Assembly: GCF_014649395.1 (NCBI RefSeq)
Contig: NZ_BMSY01000020.1
Span: forward strand, 1 to 64,000
DNA: 64,000 nucleotides
Direction: 5' to 3'
DNA from: Streptomyces aureoverticillatus
Lineage (GTDB): Bacteria > Actinomycetota > Actinomycetes > Streptomycetales > Streptomycetaceae
Shown one piece after another: positions 1 through 9,063 of the stretch. A program made the position numbers and the translations under genes. The first letter of the stretch is position 1; each line of letters opens with the position of its first letter. A model generated the notes under the pieces. It ran no database searches. It worked only from the letters and a program-made list of their open reading frames with translations, and was not told the origin of the DNA.

Positions 1-413
1 AGTTCCCGGCCGCCCACACCGCGATGGCCGGCGCCGCCACGATGCCCCAGCCCTGTAACCGCCTGCGTGTCCGCTTCCGCAGCCGCCGGCGCCGTCGTGC
101 TGCCATCAGCGCCCCCCTGCTCACCTGTGCCCGTGATCCGCAGTGTGAAATGCCTGCTCGACCCCAGCAAGAGGGCAAAAGAGGGCCTGCCTCCGACGAC
201 GGCTTCCCTCCTGGGCGAGGTCACCACGTACGAAGTCTCGCTGGAGGTCGGCTACACGCTGCCCGGCCGCGCCTTGGCTCACCTGGAGTGCGATGGCGGG
301 GTGGCGCACTGCACGGCGCCCCGCTCGTGGGCTGAGGCTGAGTCCCCGTCAGCCGCACCGTGCTCCCCCGTCGCTGGTGGTTCCCGAAGAGGGGCCGGGC
401 GAGGGCTTATCAC
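1..413. other. Left-edge region without a confident gene
   Basis: The plus-strand frame that begins at base 1 stays open to about 570 and reads protein-like between roughly 140 and 330 (two cysteines, a beta-rich stretch). It has no clear ribosome site and its distal part runs antisense to the better-supported minus-strand gene at 414-803. It may be the end of a secreted protein cut by the window edge, or chance. I make no gene call. Confidence 0.3.
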
Positions 414-803
414 TCAGCTACCTTCATACGGCGGTGATGGCTGGTTCCAAACGGCATCGGACCGGCTGATGATCTGGCGGAGTTCGCGGGCGGTTTGCTT
501 TGACATGGCCTGCACCAGGGTGTGGAGGAGAGCGCGAGCCCGGAGCGGGTTGCCGCAGCAGTACCAGTGAACGTTGCCCCGCTCGTCGTCGTGCCACAGC
601 TCGCGCTCGGGGCGGTGGACGTAGTCCCGCCACAGGCGCACGGCTGCGTGGACGTCTCCGGGCTGCAGATAGTTGCGGGTGCGCTCGAGGCGGACGTTCT
701 CAGACAGTGCGCGCGAGGACAGGCCGTCGATGACTGGCTTTACGTCCCGTGCCTGCTGACGGGAGATCTGGGCCCGGACGTGTCCCGGCCGCCTACGCGG
801 CAT
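414..803 (-). CDS. Hypothetical protein, 129 aa
   Basis: I do not recognise the family. The protein is basic at its N-terminus (MPRRRPGH), then soluble and rich in Arg, Trp and His, with a WYCCGNP segment near residue 80 and a helical tail. Composition and codon use (third positions mostly G/C) look like real actinobacterial coding sequence, and the opposite strand reads as Arg/Pro-rich low-complexity protein, which favours this frame. There is no signal peptide or membrane segment. No functional partner is evident: the next gene upstream is a lipoprotein relic. The start is the first ATG of the frame and is uncertain. Confidence 0.5.
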   Translation of the reverse strand: MPRRRPGHVRAQISRQQARDVKPVIDGLSSRALSENVRLERTRNYLQPGDVHAAVRLWRDYVHRPERELWHDDERGNVHWYCCGNPLRARALLHTLVQAMSKQTARELRQIISRSDAVWNQPSPPYEGS

Positions 804-980
804 GGACCTTTCGGTTCGTCGTCATGCCCTCAGGCTGCCACGATCTCGCACGCCGAGGCCAACGGATTCGCGCGCCGGCTCGGCCGCCGGATCACAGCTC
901 CTCGGGAGCTCGGCCCAGAAACTCGCCCGCGCCGCCCTCACCGGCCGACCACACTGCCCGTAAAACACCATTCTGCGCTC

Positions 981-1391
981 TCAGTTGTCCAGTCCGGTGG
1001 CGCCCGCAACCTCGCGGGCCTCGCCCGCCCACCGCGAACTCGGCACCAACCACCGGTGAACTCCGAACAACCAGCTCGGCCCTTCGACCGTCGCAACTAG
1101 ATAGAGCCGCATCCCGTCGACCGAGTGGGGGCCTTCGTGCCACACAGCCGCCGCACCCTGACGTACGCCATCGCAGCCGCCGCGGCCACCGCCGGGGCAG
1201 TGCTCCCGCCCGGGTTCCTGCTCCTTCTGCTGCGGAGCCTTTTCGGTGGCGGTCTCGCCCTTCGGCGCAGGCGTGCTGCCCTCTTCGCTGCTGCAAGAGG
1301 CACCAAGGGTGAGACCTGCGGCCGCGACCGTCGCGACGGCGGCTGACGAGATTCGGCGGCGGTGATTGCTAGTTGACCGTAGTTGCCGTTG
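981..1391 (-). pseudogene. Relic of a small secreted lipoprotein gene
   Basis: Immediately after the TGA of the HxlR gene, in the same frame, an open stretch encodes RRRI, a hydrophobic Ala/Val helix and a lipobox-like LGASC followed by a Ser/Glu/Pro/Lys-rich linker, the signature of a Streptomyces lipoprotein N-terminus. No ATG, GTG or TTG lies between the upstream stop and the signal helix, so translation cannot start normally. The frame then runs about 75 codons to a stop at 981. I infer a lipoprotein whose start was lost when sequence next to the HxlR gene was deleted. Seen: lipobox-like motif and missing start. Inferred: decay. Confidence 0.4.
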
Positions 1392-1778
1392 TCAGAGTCT
1401 GGAATCGAACCGGCGTCGCGCGGCCTCGATGTGGTCGAGATAGGTGCGGGTCCATTCGCACATGCGGTTGACGGTGTTGCGCAGCGCCTGGCCTGCCTCG
1501 GTGAGCCGGTACTCGACGCGGGGCGGGACTACGGGGTGGACGGTCCTGTCCACCAACCCGTCGCGTTCGAGGTTGCGCAGCGTCTGCGTGAGCATCTTGT
1601 GGCTGATTCCTCCGACTTCGGTGCGGAGTTCCGTGAAGCGCAGGGTGCGCTCGCCCAGGATGTTGATGACCAGCAAGGTCCACTTGTTGGCCACGCCGGC
1701 GAAGATCTCGCGGGCCAGGGAATCGGCGCGGGTGACGTCCGTATCGGCGGGGTTGCGTACGGGTTCCTTGGTCACCAT
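1392..1778 (-). CDS. HxlR-family winged-helix transcriptional regulator
   Basis: A 128-aa protein of standard HxlR length. The family signature KWTLLVI lies near residues 31-37, followed by RFTELR, the recognition-helix region SHKMLTQTLRNLERDGLV and the wing with RVEYRLTEAG. HxlR proteins are small dimeric repressors or activators that often sense electrophiles or redox change; no conserved sensing cysteine is visible apart from one late Cys (MCEWTR). It is divergent from the epoxide-hydrolase-like gene at 1911, with a perfect 7-bp inverted repeat between them, so it probably controls that gene and itself. Start ATG at 1776-1778. Confidence 0.9.
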   Translation of the reverse strand: MVTKEPVRNPADTDVTRADSLAREIFAGVANKWTLLVINILGERTLRFTELRTEVGGISHKMLTQTLRNLERDGLVDRTVHPVVPPRVEYRLTEAGQALRNTVNRMCEWTRTYLDHIEAARRRFDSRL

Positions 1779-1824
1779 CGGGTTCCTCTCTCACGGAAAA
1801 GTGCGTTCTTCCAGGTCAGAGCAT

Positions 1825-1841
1825 ACTCACCTACGGTGAGT
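1825..1841. promoter_or_regulatory. Putative HxlR operator
   Basis: ACTCACC-TAC-GGTGAGT is a perfect inverted repeat with 7-bp arms and a 3-bp centre in the divergent promoter region. The flanks (TACT on the left, AGTA on the right) resemble the TACT...AGTA pattern described for HxlR/YodB-type sites. It sits about 46 bases before the HxlR start and 70 before the hydrolase start. Confidence 0.6.
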
Positions 1842-1910
1842 CAGTAACCGAGTGTGTCTGCGCTCGCAGGCGTCGGCGCTGTAGAGCGCACTGGAAGAGT
1901 GGGTGGAGCA

Positions 1911-2798
1911 ATGATTTTCGACCATCGTGGTGAACCCGTGCGTACGGGCCGCGTCGCCGTCAACGGGACGAAACTGCATTACCGAACGGCCGGGTCCGGC
2001 CCCGCGGTGGTACTGCTGCATGGTGTGCCCAAGACCAGCTATCACTGGCGGCACCTCGTCCCGAGGCTTACGCCACAGCACACCGTCGTCGTGCCGGACC
2101 TTCGTGGTCTCGGCGATTCCGACCATCCCGCAGGAGGATTCGACTCCGCGACGATGAGCGATGACATCGCTGCGCTGATGGCCCACCTCGGGCACGAGTC
2201 CTACAGCGTGATGGGTGAGGACTGGGGAGCGGCGATCGGTTACCAGCTCGCCGCCCGACACCGTGATCGCGTGAACGCCCTCGTGTTCGCCGAGGCGTTG
2301 TTGCCCGGGTTCGGATTCGAGGATCACACCGCTCTCACTCACGAGAACGTCTCGGGTGGAATGCACCTGTGGCATCTGGGTTTCTATTTCCAGCCGGATG
2401 TCCCCGAGATGCTGATCGCCGGGCACGAACGTGAGCTGATCACCTACATGCTGAAGTACGAGCGCAGTTACCCCGACACCGCCACCGCGGACGCAGTCGA
2501 CGAATACGTACGCTGCTACTCCCTGCCGGGCGGCATCCGCTCGATGCTGTCGATCTACCGCGCGATGCTCGTCGATGCCGAACAGAACCGGCAAGCAGCA
2601 CAGAAAATGCTGGACATCCCGGTGCTGGCGCTCGGCGGCTCGGCGTTCATCGGCGACCGGAATGAGGCCCAGATGCGGCTACTCGCTCATGACGTCACCG
2701 GTCACGTCTTCAACGCCGGCCACGACCTCGCGGAGGAGGTACCGGGCGAGGTGGCTGATGTGGTGCTCCCCTTCCTGGCCGACCTGCCTAACCGGTAG
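1911..2798 (+). CDS. Alpha/beta hydrolase, epoxide hydrolase-like
   Basis: A 295-aa alpha/beta-hydrolase. The oxyanion loop HGVP is at residues 37-40 and the nucleophile elbow reads GEDWG with Asp104, typical of epoxide hydrolases and haloalkane dehalogenases rather than serine esterases. The base is probably His271 in NAGHD. The likely reaction is hydrolysis of an epoxide or related substrate through an alkyl-enzyme ester. The ATG at 1911 is preferred over the upstream GTG at 1854 because GGTGGAG sits just before it and the protein then starts at the usual place. It is divergent from and probably controlled by the HxlR regulator. Confidence 0.85.
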   Translation: MIFDHRGEPVRTGRVAVNGTKLHYRTAGSGPAVVLLHGVPKTSYHWRHLVPRLTPQHTVVVPDLRGLGDSDHPAGGFDSATMSDDIAALMAHLGHESYSVMGEDWGAAIGYQLAARHRDRVNALVFAEALLPGFGFEDHTALTHENVSGGMHLWHLGFYFQPDVPEMLIAGHERELITYMLKYERSYPDTATADAVDEYVRCYSLPGGIRSMLSIYRAMLVDAEQNRQAAQKMLDIPVLALGGSAFIGDRNEAQMRLLAHDVTGHVFNAGHDLAEEVPGEVADVVLPFLADLPNR

Positions 2799-2987
2799 AG
2801 GCGGTGGGCTCCCCGAAGAGAGCAGTCGGGGCTTGGGCGGGCAGGCGGTGTCAGCTCACCCAGTTGGATGTGGTCGCCCTTGCCCTGGCAAGCGCGTTGA
2901 CCTCCGCTGCCGAGCACGTTGGCCTCGGCCCCGAACCGGCTGGAGCGGAGTGTGAGTCTTTCTCTGAACCCCAAAGCGGATCGCCGT

Positions 2988-3338
2988 CTACTTGTATGCC
3001 TGGCTCAGTGCCCAGCTCGCCCAGACGATCACCGCCAGCGGCACCACGACAGCCACCGTGCCGAGCGCGACACCCGCCCGCGCCCGGAAGCGATCGACTC
3101 CCTCCCAACCCCGCATCCTGCGCAGAGCGACGATGCCTGAGACGACCGCAGAGATCCCCACAGGCACGATGAAGTACACGGGAAGAAAGCGGACCCGCAT
3201 CGGGACCGGGGCGGGCAGCAGGGGACAGACCATCATCGCGACGGCGACAGCACCCAGTACCAGCGATGTCGCACCCCGCGACGGGGGCCGCACCGCCACC
3301 TGTTCACTCGATCCGGCCATCTGCTCGACGGAACTCAT
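2988..3338 (-). CDS. Small two-helix membrane protein (DUF4190-like)
   Basis: A 116-aa protein with a short hydrophilic head (MSSVEQMAGSSEQVAVR), a long hydrophobic segment that can form two helices around the first third, a cytoplasmic turn with RRMRGWEGVDRFR, and a final helix (VALGTVAVVVPLAVIVWAS). The order resembles DUF4190-type proteins, in which a hydrophobic hairpin precedes a Gly/Arg loop. The function is unknown. The frame is open further upstream, but the extra 56 residues are Pro/Cys-rich and unconvincing, so I start at 3338. No strong ribosome site is visible. Confidence 0.65.
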   Translation of the reverse strand: MSSVEQMAGSSEQVAVRPPSRGATSLVLGAVAVAMMVCPLLPAPVPMRVRFLPVYFIVPVGISAVVSGIVALRRMRGWEGVDRFRARAGVALGTVAVVVPLAVIVWASWALSQAYK

Positions 3339-3601
3339 GCTCGGGATGCCAGGCAGCAGGTACCCCGCTCCGCTTGGGCACGAGTACCTAGGTCGTTCTG
3401 AGTAGCCCGCGTCTTCGCCGACGAGGGAGTGAGGGCATGGGCAGTGGGGACGAGGCGGATGCTGTGGGGCCTGGCTCGGATCCGCATCGGCCCAGGCGGG
3501 GCCCACGGGGAAGGCGCCGGTGCGGACCGCTTCTTGACCGGCTGGGGCAACCGGCTGGGGCAGACGGCGGGTCAGTTGAATGGGGCCGTCCTGCTGCCCT
3601 C

Positions 3602-4243
3602 CTACTTCACATCACCAGTGAAGATCGCCGTCTCCGTCTCAAAGTCCGGTGACACTTCGATCTGCAGCAGCTTCTCCCCCCTGGGGAGCTCGCATGCCCA
3701 GGGCACTGAGATGGACCGGCCGTTCAGCAGCTTGGTTGATGGGGATCCGTTCAGCCCGTCATCAAAGATCGACTCGCTTCCCTGCCCCGCCTTGCCGTAA
3801 GAGCAGTTCACCGTGAGGGCTGTCGTGTCGACCGTCTTGCCAGAGCCATTGGTGATCTTGACTGCGAACTTCACGTACGGCGTGTTCTTGGGTGACGCGT
3901 ACTCGCCCGACGTGCCGCGGGTGAATTTCGACAGGGCCACTTCGACGTCGTTCTCGTACGTCACTGTGTCCGTCAGGGCGACGGCGTCACCAGCCGTGTC
4001 GTCCTCCGCGGCCGGCTCAGGCTCTTCTTCTGCAGCGGTGACAACGTTCTCGGCCGGAGTCGTCTTTGTGGCAGTGGTGCCGCTCATGTCCTTACCGTCG
4101 TCGCGGGAGTTGATGACGGCGGCCCCGGTGCCGACGATCGCGATGATGACGGCGGCTGCGGCGCCGATGATGACCTTGTTGCTCGGGTTCTGCTTCTGTG
4201 GAGGCGGCGGCAATTCGGGCATGGGCGGCATGGTGTGGCTCAT
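3602..4243 (-). CDS. DUF4352 domain membrane-anchored protein
   Basis: A 213-aa protein with a Pro-rich cytoplasmic N-terminus, one transmembrane helix near residues 24-45, an acidic low-complexity spacer, and a C-terminal beta-sandwich of the DUF4352 (MPR-like) type that reads VKFAVKITNGSGKTVD and ends in TAIFTGDVK. Such proteins are exposed on the outer face of the membrane; no catalytic role is known. Start at 4243 is supported by a run of Gs before ATG (GGGGGGACC). Longer in-frame starts give an unlikely Arg/Pro extension. Confidence 0.8.
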   Translation of the reverse strand: MSHTMPPMPELPPPPQKQNPSNKVIIGAAAAVIIAIVGTGAAVINSRDDGKDMSGTTATKTTPAENVVTAAEEEPEPAAEDDTAGDAVALTDTVTYENDVEVALSKFTRGTSGEYASPKNTPYVKFAVKITNGSGKTVDTTALTVNCSYGKAGQGSESIFDDGLNGSPSTKLLNGRSISVPWACELPRGEKLLQIEVSPDFETETAIFTGDVK

Positions 4244-4454
4244 TGGTCCCCCCGGACGCGTGAGTCTGCGGAGACGGATCGTATCGCTGGGCCTCTGTCG
4301 TAGGGGTTGAAAAGGTGAAAGCCCCGTCCCCGAGGGCGCGGCGGAGCCGGGACTAGGGCGTTGCGCCAGGCATGGCCGTCGGAGTCGTGGGTCGCGGGTC
4401 GGCCTCGAACCGGCTGCAGTGGCGTACTGAGTACCCACTGGCCCCGGGACGGCT

Positions 4455-4793
4455 GTGCCTGGCCTCCTCGGCACTTGGTGGCGTGGGCGTGTGCGACCGA
4501 ATCTGTCGTGGCCCGCCCGGGACCTGGCCGAACTGATCCCGGCGCAGGGCTACTTCCCGGATTTCCTCACGCCGCAGACTGTCACCCTGAGCCTGGCCGA
4601 GGCGGTGGAGCCCGTCCTCCTCACCCCCAAGAACAAGGTGGGGCAGGACATCGAACTCCTCGCCGCCGATCGACCGCTGGCACCGTGGGCCCGTGACCTC
4701 CACAGCGGGCTGGCCCCGGCGCTCGCCCGCCTCGGCCAGTCCTTCCGGGACTACCAGCGCGTCGCGATCACACCGTTCCGCGGCAGGATCTTG
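4455..4793 (+). pseudogene. Fragment of DUF5937-type ArsR-like regulator
   Basis: The frame encodes the middle of a regulator family well represented in Streptomyces, recognisable by AQGYFPDFLTP, the ELLAADRPLAPWARDL helix pair and a conserved RLGQSFRDYQR segment. A second family member is present at 59404-60407. The N-terminal ~60 residues are absent, and at about 4793 similarity stops abruptly and the frame runs into Arg-rich antisense of the neighbouring DUF1963 gene. The C-terminal winged helix is therefore missing. This is one side of a deletion junction that also removed the end of the convergent gene. Confidence 0.65.
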
Positions 4794-5508
4794 TCTCACA
4801 CCGCACGTGAACGGGCACGGGCCCGGCCGGTTCCTCACCTCCGGCGGGGTGGGCGTCCTGCGCGGAGGGACCGGCATCTTCGGGATCACGGGCGTAGTGG
4901 ACGGGGTCGTTCTGGGGCGAGACCGGGTGGCCGCCGATCTGCAAGGCCCAGGCAGGACGGTGGCCGCCCACGTGTGCCCAGGCGTCGCTGAGTTCGTCGG
5001 CGAGTTCGAACTGCTCGTCCTCGGGGAAACCGCCCCATCTGTCGAGAGCGAAGCTCTCCGGCATCTGCGCGCTCGGCTGGTGCCAGACCGTGCGAAGCTC
5101 ACGCGGCCGGTACGGCTCACGCCAGCCGTGTTCGAGGGGACTCCGGGTTATCGGGGTCCCGGCGGGGACATACAGCACCGCGTCGGACACCTGTCCCCCG
5201 ATGCCCTGCATATCGGTGCCGGCGAAGAGGAGCAGGTGGCCGTCGGCGGGCAGCGGGAGGCCGGTGGCGTCCGGCGGAAGAGCCGCGAGGTCGACGGAGG
5301 CCACGAAGGGATCGGACGGCCCCGGCACGCCGTGCGGCAACATGGGCACGCCGCCGATCCGGGCCACGAGGGGACCCTCACCGCCCTCCGCCAAGTACGC
5401 CGCCGGACGGACGACACGTATCCATTCCTCCACCTCCACCGACGGCAGCCCCTGGGATGCCGCCTCAGCCCGGAAGCGGTTCACTCTGTCCATGCTCACA
5501 TCGATCAC
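4768..5508 (-). CDS. DUF1963 (YwqG-like) protein, 3' end probably lost
   Basis: The first ~200 residues match the DUF1963 pattern: GGVPMLPHGVPGP (start of the repeat that usually reads GG.P.LP), HLLLFAGTDMQ, and a final LQIGGHPVSPQNDP, the family's closing repeat. The function of the family is not established. After that motif the protein continues with a Pro/Glu/Arg-rich tail that has no family look and crosses the junction with the regulator fragment at 4455-4793. I infer that the native C-terminus was replaced. Start is ATG 5506-5508 or the Met six codons in. Possibly still expressed. Confidence 0.65.
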   Translation of the reverse strand: MIDVSMDRVNRFRAEAASQGLPSVEVEEWIRVVRPAAYLAEGGEGPLVARIGGVPMLPHGVPGPSDPFVASVDLAALPPDATGLPLPADGHLLLFAGTDMQGIGGQVSDAVLYVPAGTPITRSPLEHGWREPYRPRELRTVWHQPSAQMPESFALDRWGGFPEDEQFELADELSDAWAHVGGHRPAWALQIGGHPVSPQNDPVHYARDPEDAGPSAQDAHPAGGEEPAGPVPVHVRCETRSCRGTV

Positions 5509-5599
5509 CGAGCCACCCTAACGAGCTCATGGGCGCGCAGCGACGGAACCGAACTCGCTTGCAGGAAAAGCCCTTTGGAGTGATCGCAGGGTGTGAGGG

Positions 5600-5658
5600 C
5601 GGCCTTCCTCGTGATCCTCAACTCTGCGACGGAGTGCGGAAGTTCGCCAGGAAGGCCG
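5600..5658. repeat. Inverted repeat before transposase relic
   Basis: CGGCCTTCCT (5600-5609) and AGGAAGGCCG (5649-5658) are perfect 10-bp complements around a 39-bp loop, just before the transposase start fragment at 5667. Such a hairpin could be part of the insertion-sequence end or attenuate outside transcription. Only the sequence relationship is certain. Confidence 0.5.
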
Positions 5659-5666
5659 TGGGATGA

Positions 5667-5845
5667 GTGTGCTGGCCGGTCGGTGGACGAGATGTATTCG
5701 CCGAACTGTCACGCTTTCGGACGGCCTTCTACGGGTGCTTGTCCGCGCAGGCCGGCGCCTTTTTCGAGCTGACCGACGCGCTGTTGTGCGCGGACGGACC
5801 GACCAGGACACCCGTTGAACTGTCACTACCGGGAGTAATTGTCAA
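5667..5845 (+). pseudogene. 5' fragment of an IS transposase
   Basis: About 55 codons read as the N-terminus of a transposase type common in Streptomyces: VFAELSRFRTAFYGCLSAQ, then FFELTDALLCADGPT and VELSLP. In the full family this is followed by several hundred more residues including the catalytic DDE domain; here the frame diverges after VELSLPG and ends at 5909. The adjacent inverted repeat probably belongs to the same element. Only the left end survives. Confidence 0.6.
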
Positions 5846-5921
5846 TACCTGTGGATCAGCTGGAGGTGGCACAGGTGAGAGGGACAGGCCGCGCGATCCC
5901 CCTGAGTGACAGAGGCGTCCG

Positions 5922-6983
5922 CTACAGGGTCTTGCCGGCGTCGGCCTTCGCGATGCGGTCGGCAAGTATGGCGGAAAGGCTGTGGATACGGGTGCTCCGC
6001 TGCTCGGTTGGATCGTCCATCTGGTGCGCTACGCCGATGAAGGCGCCTTGACGGAAAATCAGGGAGCGGTTGATGAACAACGGTGTCGGGTTGCTCTTGG
6101 TGTCCGGGCCGCCCTGATCAAGGCCCTGACTCTCCTCGCCCCTTCGTTCCAGCGCTACCTTGCGGGAGTTGTTGAAGCCTCGGTCGGACTTTTCGATGTC
6201 CTGCACGATGTCGACGTACGCCCGGTGGGCAGCACCAGCGTCCGGGAACGCCATGACGAGGAACTCAGCCTGGTTTTGCCCCTCGTTCTCGCCCCGGCCG
6301 TAAAACACCACGCCGACCGCGGTGGCGTTCTCCTGGCATTCGGGTGCTGCCCGGCAGATGGCGACGTCGGCCGCTGACGTCCGGAGTTCCGGTTTCCCGG
6401 CCCAGGGATACTCCCGGGCATCCATGCTGCTTCGGTCCGGCAGGATCTGCCGGACCGTCTCGATTGTGGGCGGGAGAGCAGCGGCACGGCCGCCGGACGG
6501 CGTCGCGCCGGGTTCTGACGGTGCGTTGTGCGGTGAGTCGTCGGTGTTGTCGAACAGTCGCACGCCCCCGTAGGCGGCAAGCGTGACCATCAGCACCGCC
6601 AGGATGATGCCCGCAACGAGGGACAGCCGTCCGGCACGGGTGTTGTTGATGGTCAGCGGGCCAAGTGCGATCTGGCTGCGCGTCACTTTGCTGCCGGTCA
6701 TGACCACGCTGCCGGTGTGCTGGTGTGAGGGCGCGTGCAGGAGTACAGCGAGCCGTCCGGCGAACTCGGCATCGCTGCTGATCTCTTCGGTAAGGGCAGC
6801 TTGCACACTGCTGCTGGCCTCTGGATCACTTGGCGCGTGGGCCAGCTCGTCCAGGGCGGCCCGCCCGCGTGGGGAATGGCTGAGTCGAGCGCGTACAAGA
6901 TCCGCCGCCGCCGTATTGGCGGCGCCTGACGCCGCGGCGGACAGGGCTTGCGCAGCCATCGCCGCCAGGTCGGGTGCATCCAT
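5922..6983 (-). CDS. Single-pass membrane protein of unknown function
   Basis: A 353-aa protein in three parts. Residues ~1-85 form an Ala-rich helical domain (AAMAAQALSAAASGAANTAA, then RGRAALDELAHAP). A short bridge with TGSKVTRSQIALGPLTINN follows; similar bridges follow the helical domain in many Streptomyces conflict-type or effector-associated proteins. A transmembrane helix spans about residues 126-146. The outer ~200 residues contain two cysteines (ICRAAPEC) and resemble exported domains of unknown function. Start at 6983 is chosen because GGGGGGACC precedes it, as in the gene at 3602-4243. The role is unknown. Confidence 0.7.
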   Translation of the reverse strand: MDAPDLAAMAAQALSAAASGAANTAAADLVRARLSHSPRGRAALDELAHAPSDPEASSSVQAALTEEISSDAEFAGRLAVLLHAPSHQHTGSVVMTGSKVTRSQIALGPLTINNTRAGRLSLVAGIILAVLMVTLAAYGGVRLFDNTDDSPHNAPSEPGATPSGGRAAALPPTIETVRQILPDRSSMDAREYPWAGKPELRTSAADVAICRAAPECQENATAVGVVFYGRGENEGQNQAEFLVMAFPDAGAAHRAYVDIVQDIEKSDRGFNNSRKVALERRGEESQGLDQGGPDTKSNPTPLFINRSLIFRQGAFIGVAHQMDDPTEQRSTRIHSLSAILADRIAKADAGKTL

Positions 6984-7067
6984 GCCGGTCCCCCCCATGT
7001 CGTCCCAGTCCCGTCATTATGGTCATGCTCGCGACAGCGCGGCGCGCTTTCGGAAGCTGTCACTGCT

Positions 7068-7480
7068 CCCCATGATTCGGCCGACTCGCGGTAGCCGTCG
7101 GTCATCGCGATGAGTTCCTTGGTGCCGTCCGTGCGCACGCCCATGACGACCAGGACGCACGACCTCGCCTCGGCGAGGCCAATCTTGAGGTGGATACCGT
7201 CGGCCCAGACGTAGACGTAGTCGGTGGCGGCCAGGTCGCGCTCGCCGAAGGCTTTGTGGTCGGCCTGCCACTGCGTGGTCAGTCGGGTCACGGTGGCCGC
7301 AGAGAGCCCGGCCTGGGAGCCGAGAAACTGTTCCAGTGCGGTGACAAAGTCGCCCGAGGACAGGCCGTGCAGGTGCCGTGGCTGGTGGTACCCGTTGCGG
7401 ACCACCAGCCGGCGCCCCCGCTCGTCCTTCTCGCCGGCCAACTCGGCTATGTAGGCATCGACCTCGGCCTCCATGGCGGC
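7068..7480 (-). pseudogene. IS256-family transposase relic
   Basis: The frame reads DAYIAELAGEKDERGRR, LVVRNGYHQPR, then jumps directly to LHGLSSGDFVTALEQFLG, DYVYVWADGIHLKIGLAEA and VVMGVRTDGTKELIAM, all core IS256 transposase blocks including the second catalytic region (YVWADG). The ~45 residues that normally lie between YHQPR and LHGLSSGDF, including the first catalytic Asp region, are deleted in frame. Similarity ends after RESAESW (about 7070), so the last third is also missing. It cannot be active. Confidence 0.8.
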
Positions 7481-7539
7481 GGCGGGCATCTGCCTCGTGC
7501 CCAAGCAGATTGTGTTGCATCGGCACGTGCCGGGCCCCC

Positions 7540-7708
7540 CTCGTTCGCATGCGGTCCCGGGAACCGCCCGAACCTCCCTGGAGTACGCGTGGTAGGGGGC
7601 TGCGGCGACAAGGGTGAACGGCCGCAGCAGCCCTGTCAGGAGGTGAGCCTCCTTGATGAACAGGGCGCGGTGAACGGCATTCTCAGCCCACCAGTCACGG
7701 AACGTCAC
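7540..7708 (-). pseudogene. Protein-like N-terminal fragment fused to IS relic
   Basis: Starting from a GTG at 7706-7708, about 50 residues beginning MTFRDWWAENAVHRALF look like a genuine N-terminus (amphipathic, aromatic-rich) but belong to no family I recognise. The frame continues directly into the IS256 relic, so an element seems to have landed in, or recombined with, an older gene whose remainder is gone. Confidence 0.35.
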
Positions 7709-7823
7709 AGCTCAGAGGTTCTGACACAGCTACTCACCCGGACAAGGGCGTGTCCAGCACAACGCTGACTGCCGCTGCCTCGGCCCTTCCTCGACTGTCA
7801 GAGGTGCGCAGTACGGTCCCTCC

Positions 7824-8258
7824 ATGGCAGCCAGAATCGACCTGACGCTTGATTGTGCGGACGCGCGGGCTATAGCCGCCTTCTGGAAGACGGCCCTGGG
7901 CTATGTCGACGAGCCACCGCCTGCTCCCTTCAAGACACGCGAGGAGTGGTTCGCGCAGTTCGACCTGCCGGAGGACGACTCCGTGGACGATGGCGCGTGG
8001 CTCTGTGATCCCGACGGCGTCGGTCCTCGCCTCTGTATCCTCAAGGTCCCCGAGCCCAAGACGGCAAAGAACCGGCTCCACATCGACGTCCGAGTGCCAG
8101 GGCATGGCAGTTCGGACGAGCGATGGGCACGGATCGAGGCGGAGTCCGAACGCCTGGTGCGGGCGGGCGGGACCATCCTGGAGAAGTTCGACGGGCACCA
8201 TGTCGTGATGGCCGACCCGGAGGGCAACGAGTTCTGCGTCGGCGTAGCCGCTGCGTGA
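7824..8258 (+). CDS. VOC-family (glyoxalase-like) protein
   Basis: A 144-aa vicinal-oxygen-chelate protein. It opens with LTLDCADARAIAAFWKTALGY, the usual first beta-alpha unit of the actinobacterial glyoxalase-like_6 group, and closes with VVMADPEGNEFCVG, the standard final strand with the metal-ligand Glu position. The central NRLHIDVRV supplies the His-containing strand. Members include glyoxalases, dioxygenases and antibiotic-binding proteins; the substrate cannot be told from sequence. It is a single-gene unit between an IS relic and a low-complexity region. Confidence 0.85.
   Translation: MAARIDLTLDCADARAIAAFWKTALGYVDEPPPAPFKTREEWFAQFDLPEDDSVDDGAWLCDPDGVGPRLCILKVPEPKTAKNRLHIDVRVPGHGSSDERWARIEAESERLVRAGGTILEKFDGHHVVMADPEGNEFCVGVAAA

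Positions 8259-9063
<805 letters not shown>

Noticed and set aside
892..1296. A minus-strand frame of 134 aa over the lipoprotein relic
   Set aside because: It is a different frame from the one with the signal helix and lipobox, and it is Gly/Arg-rich without features.
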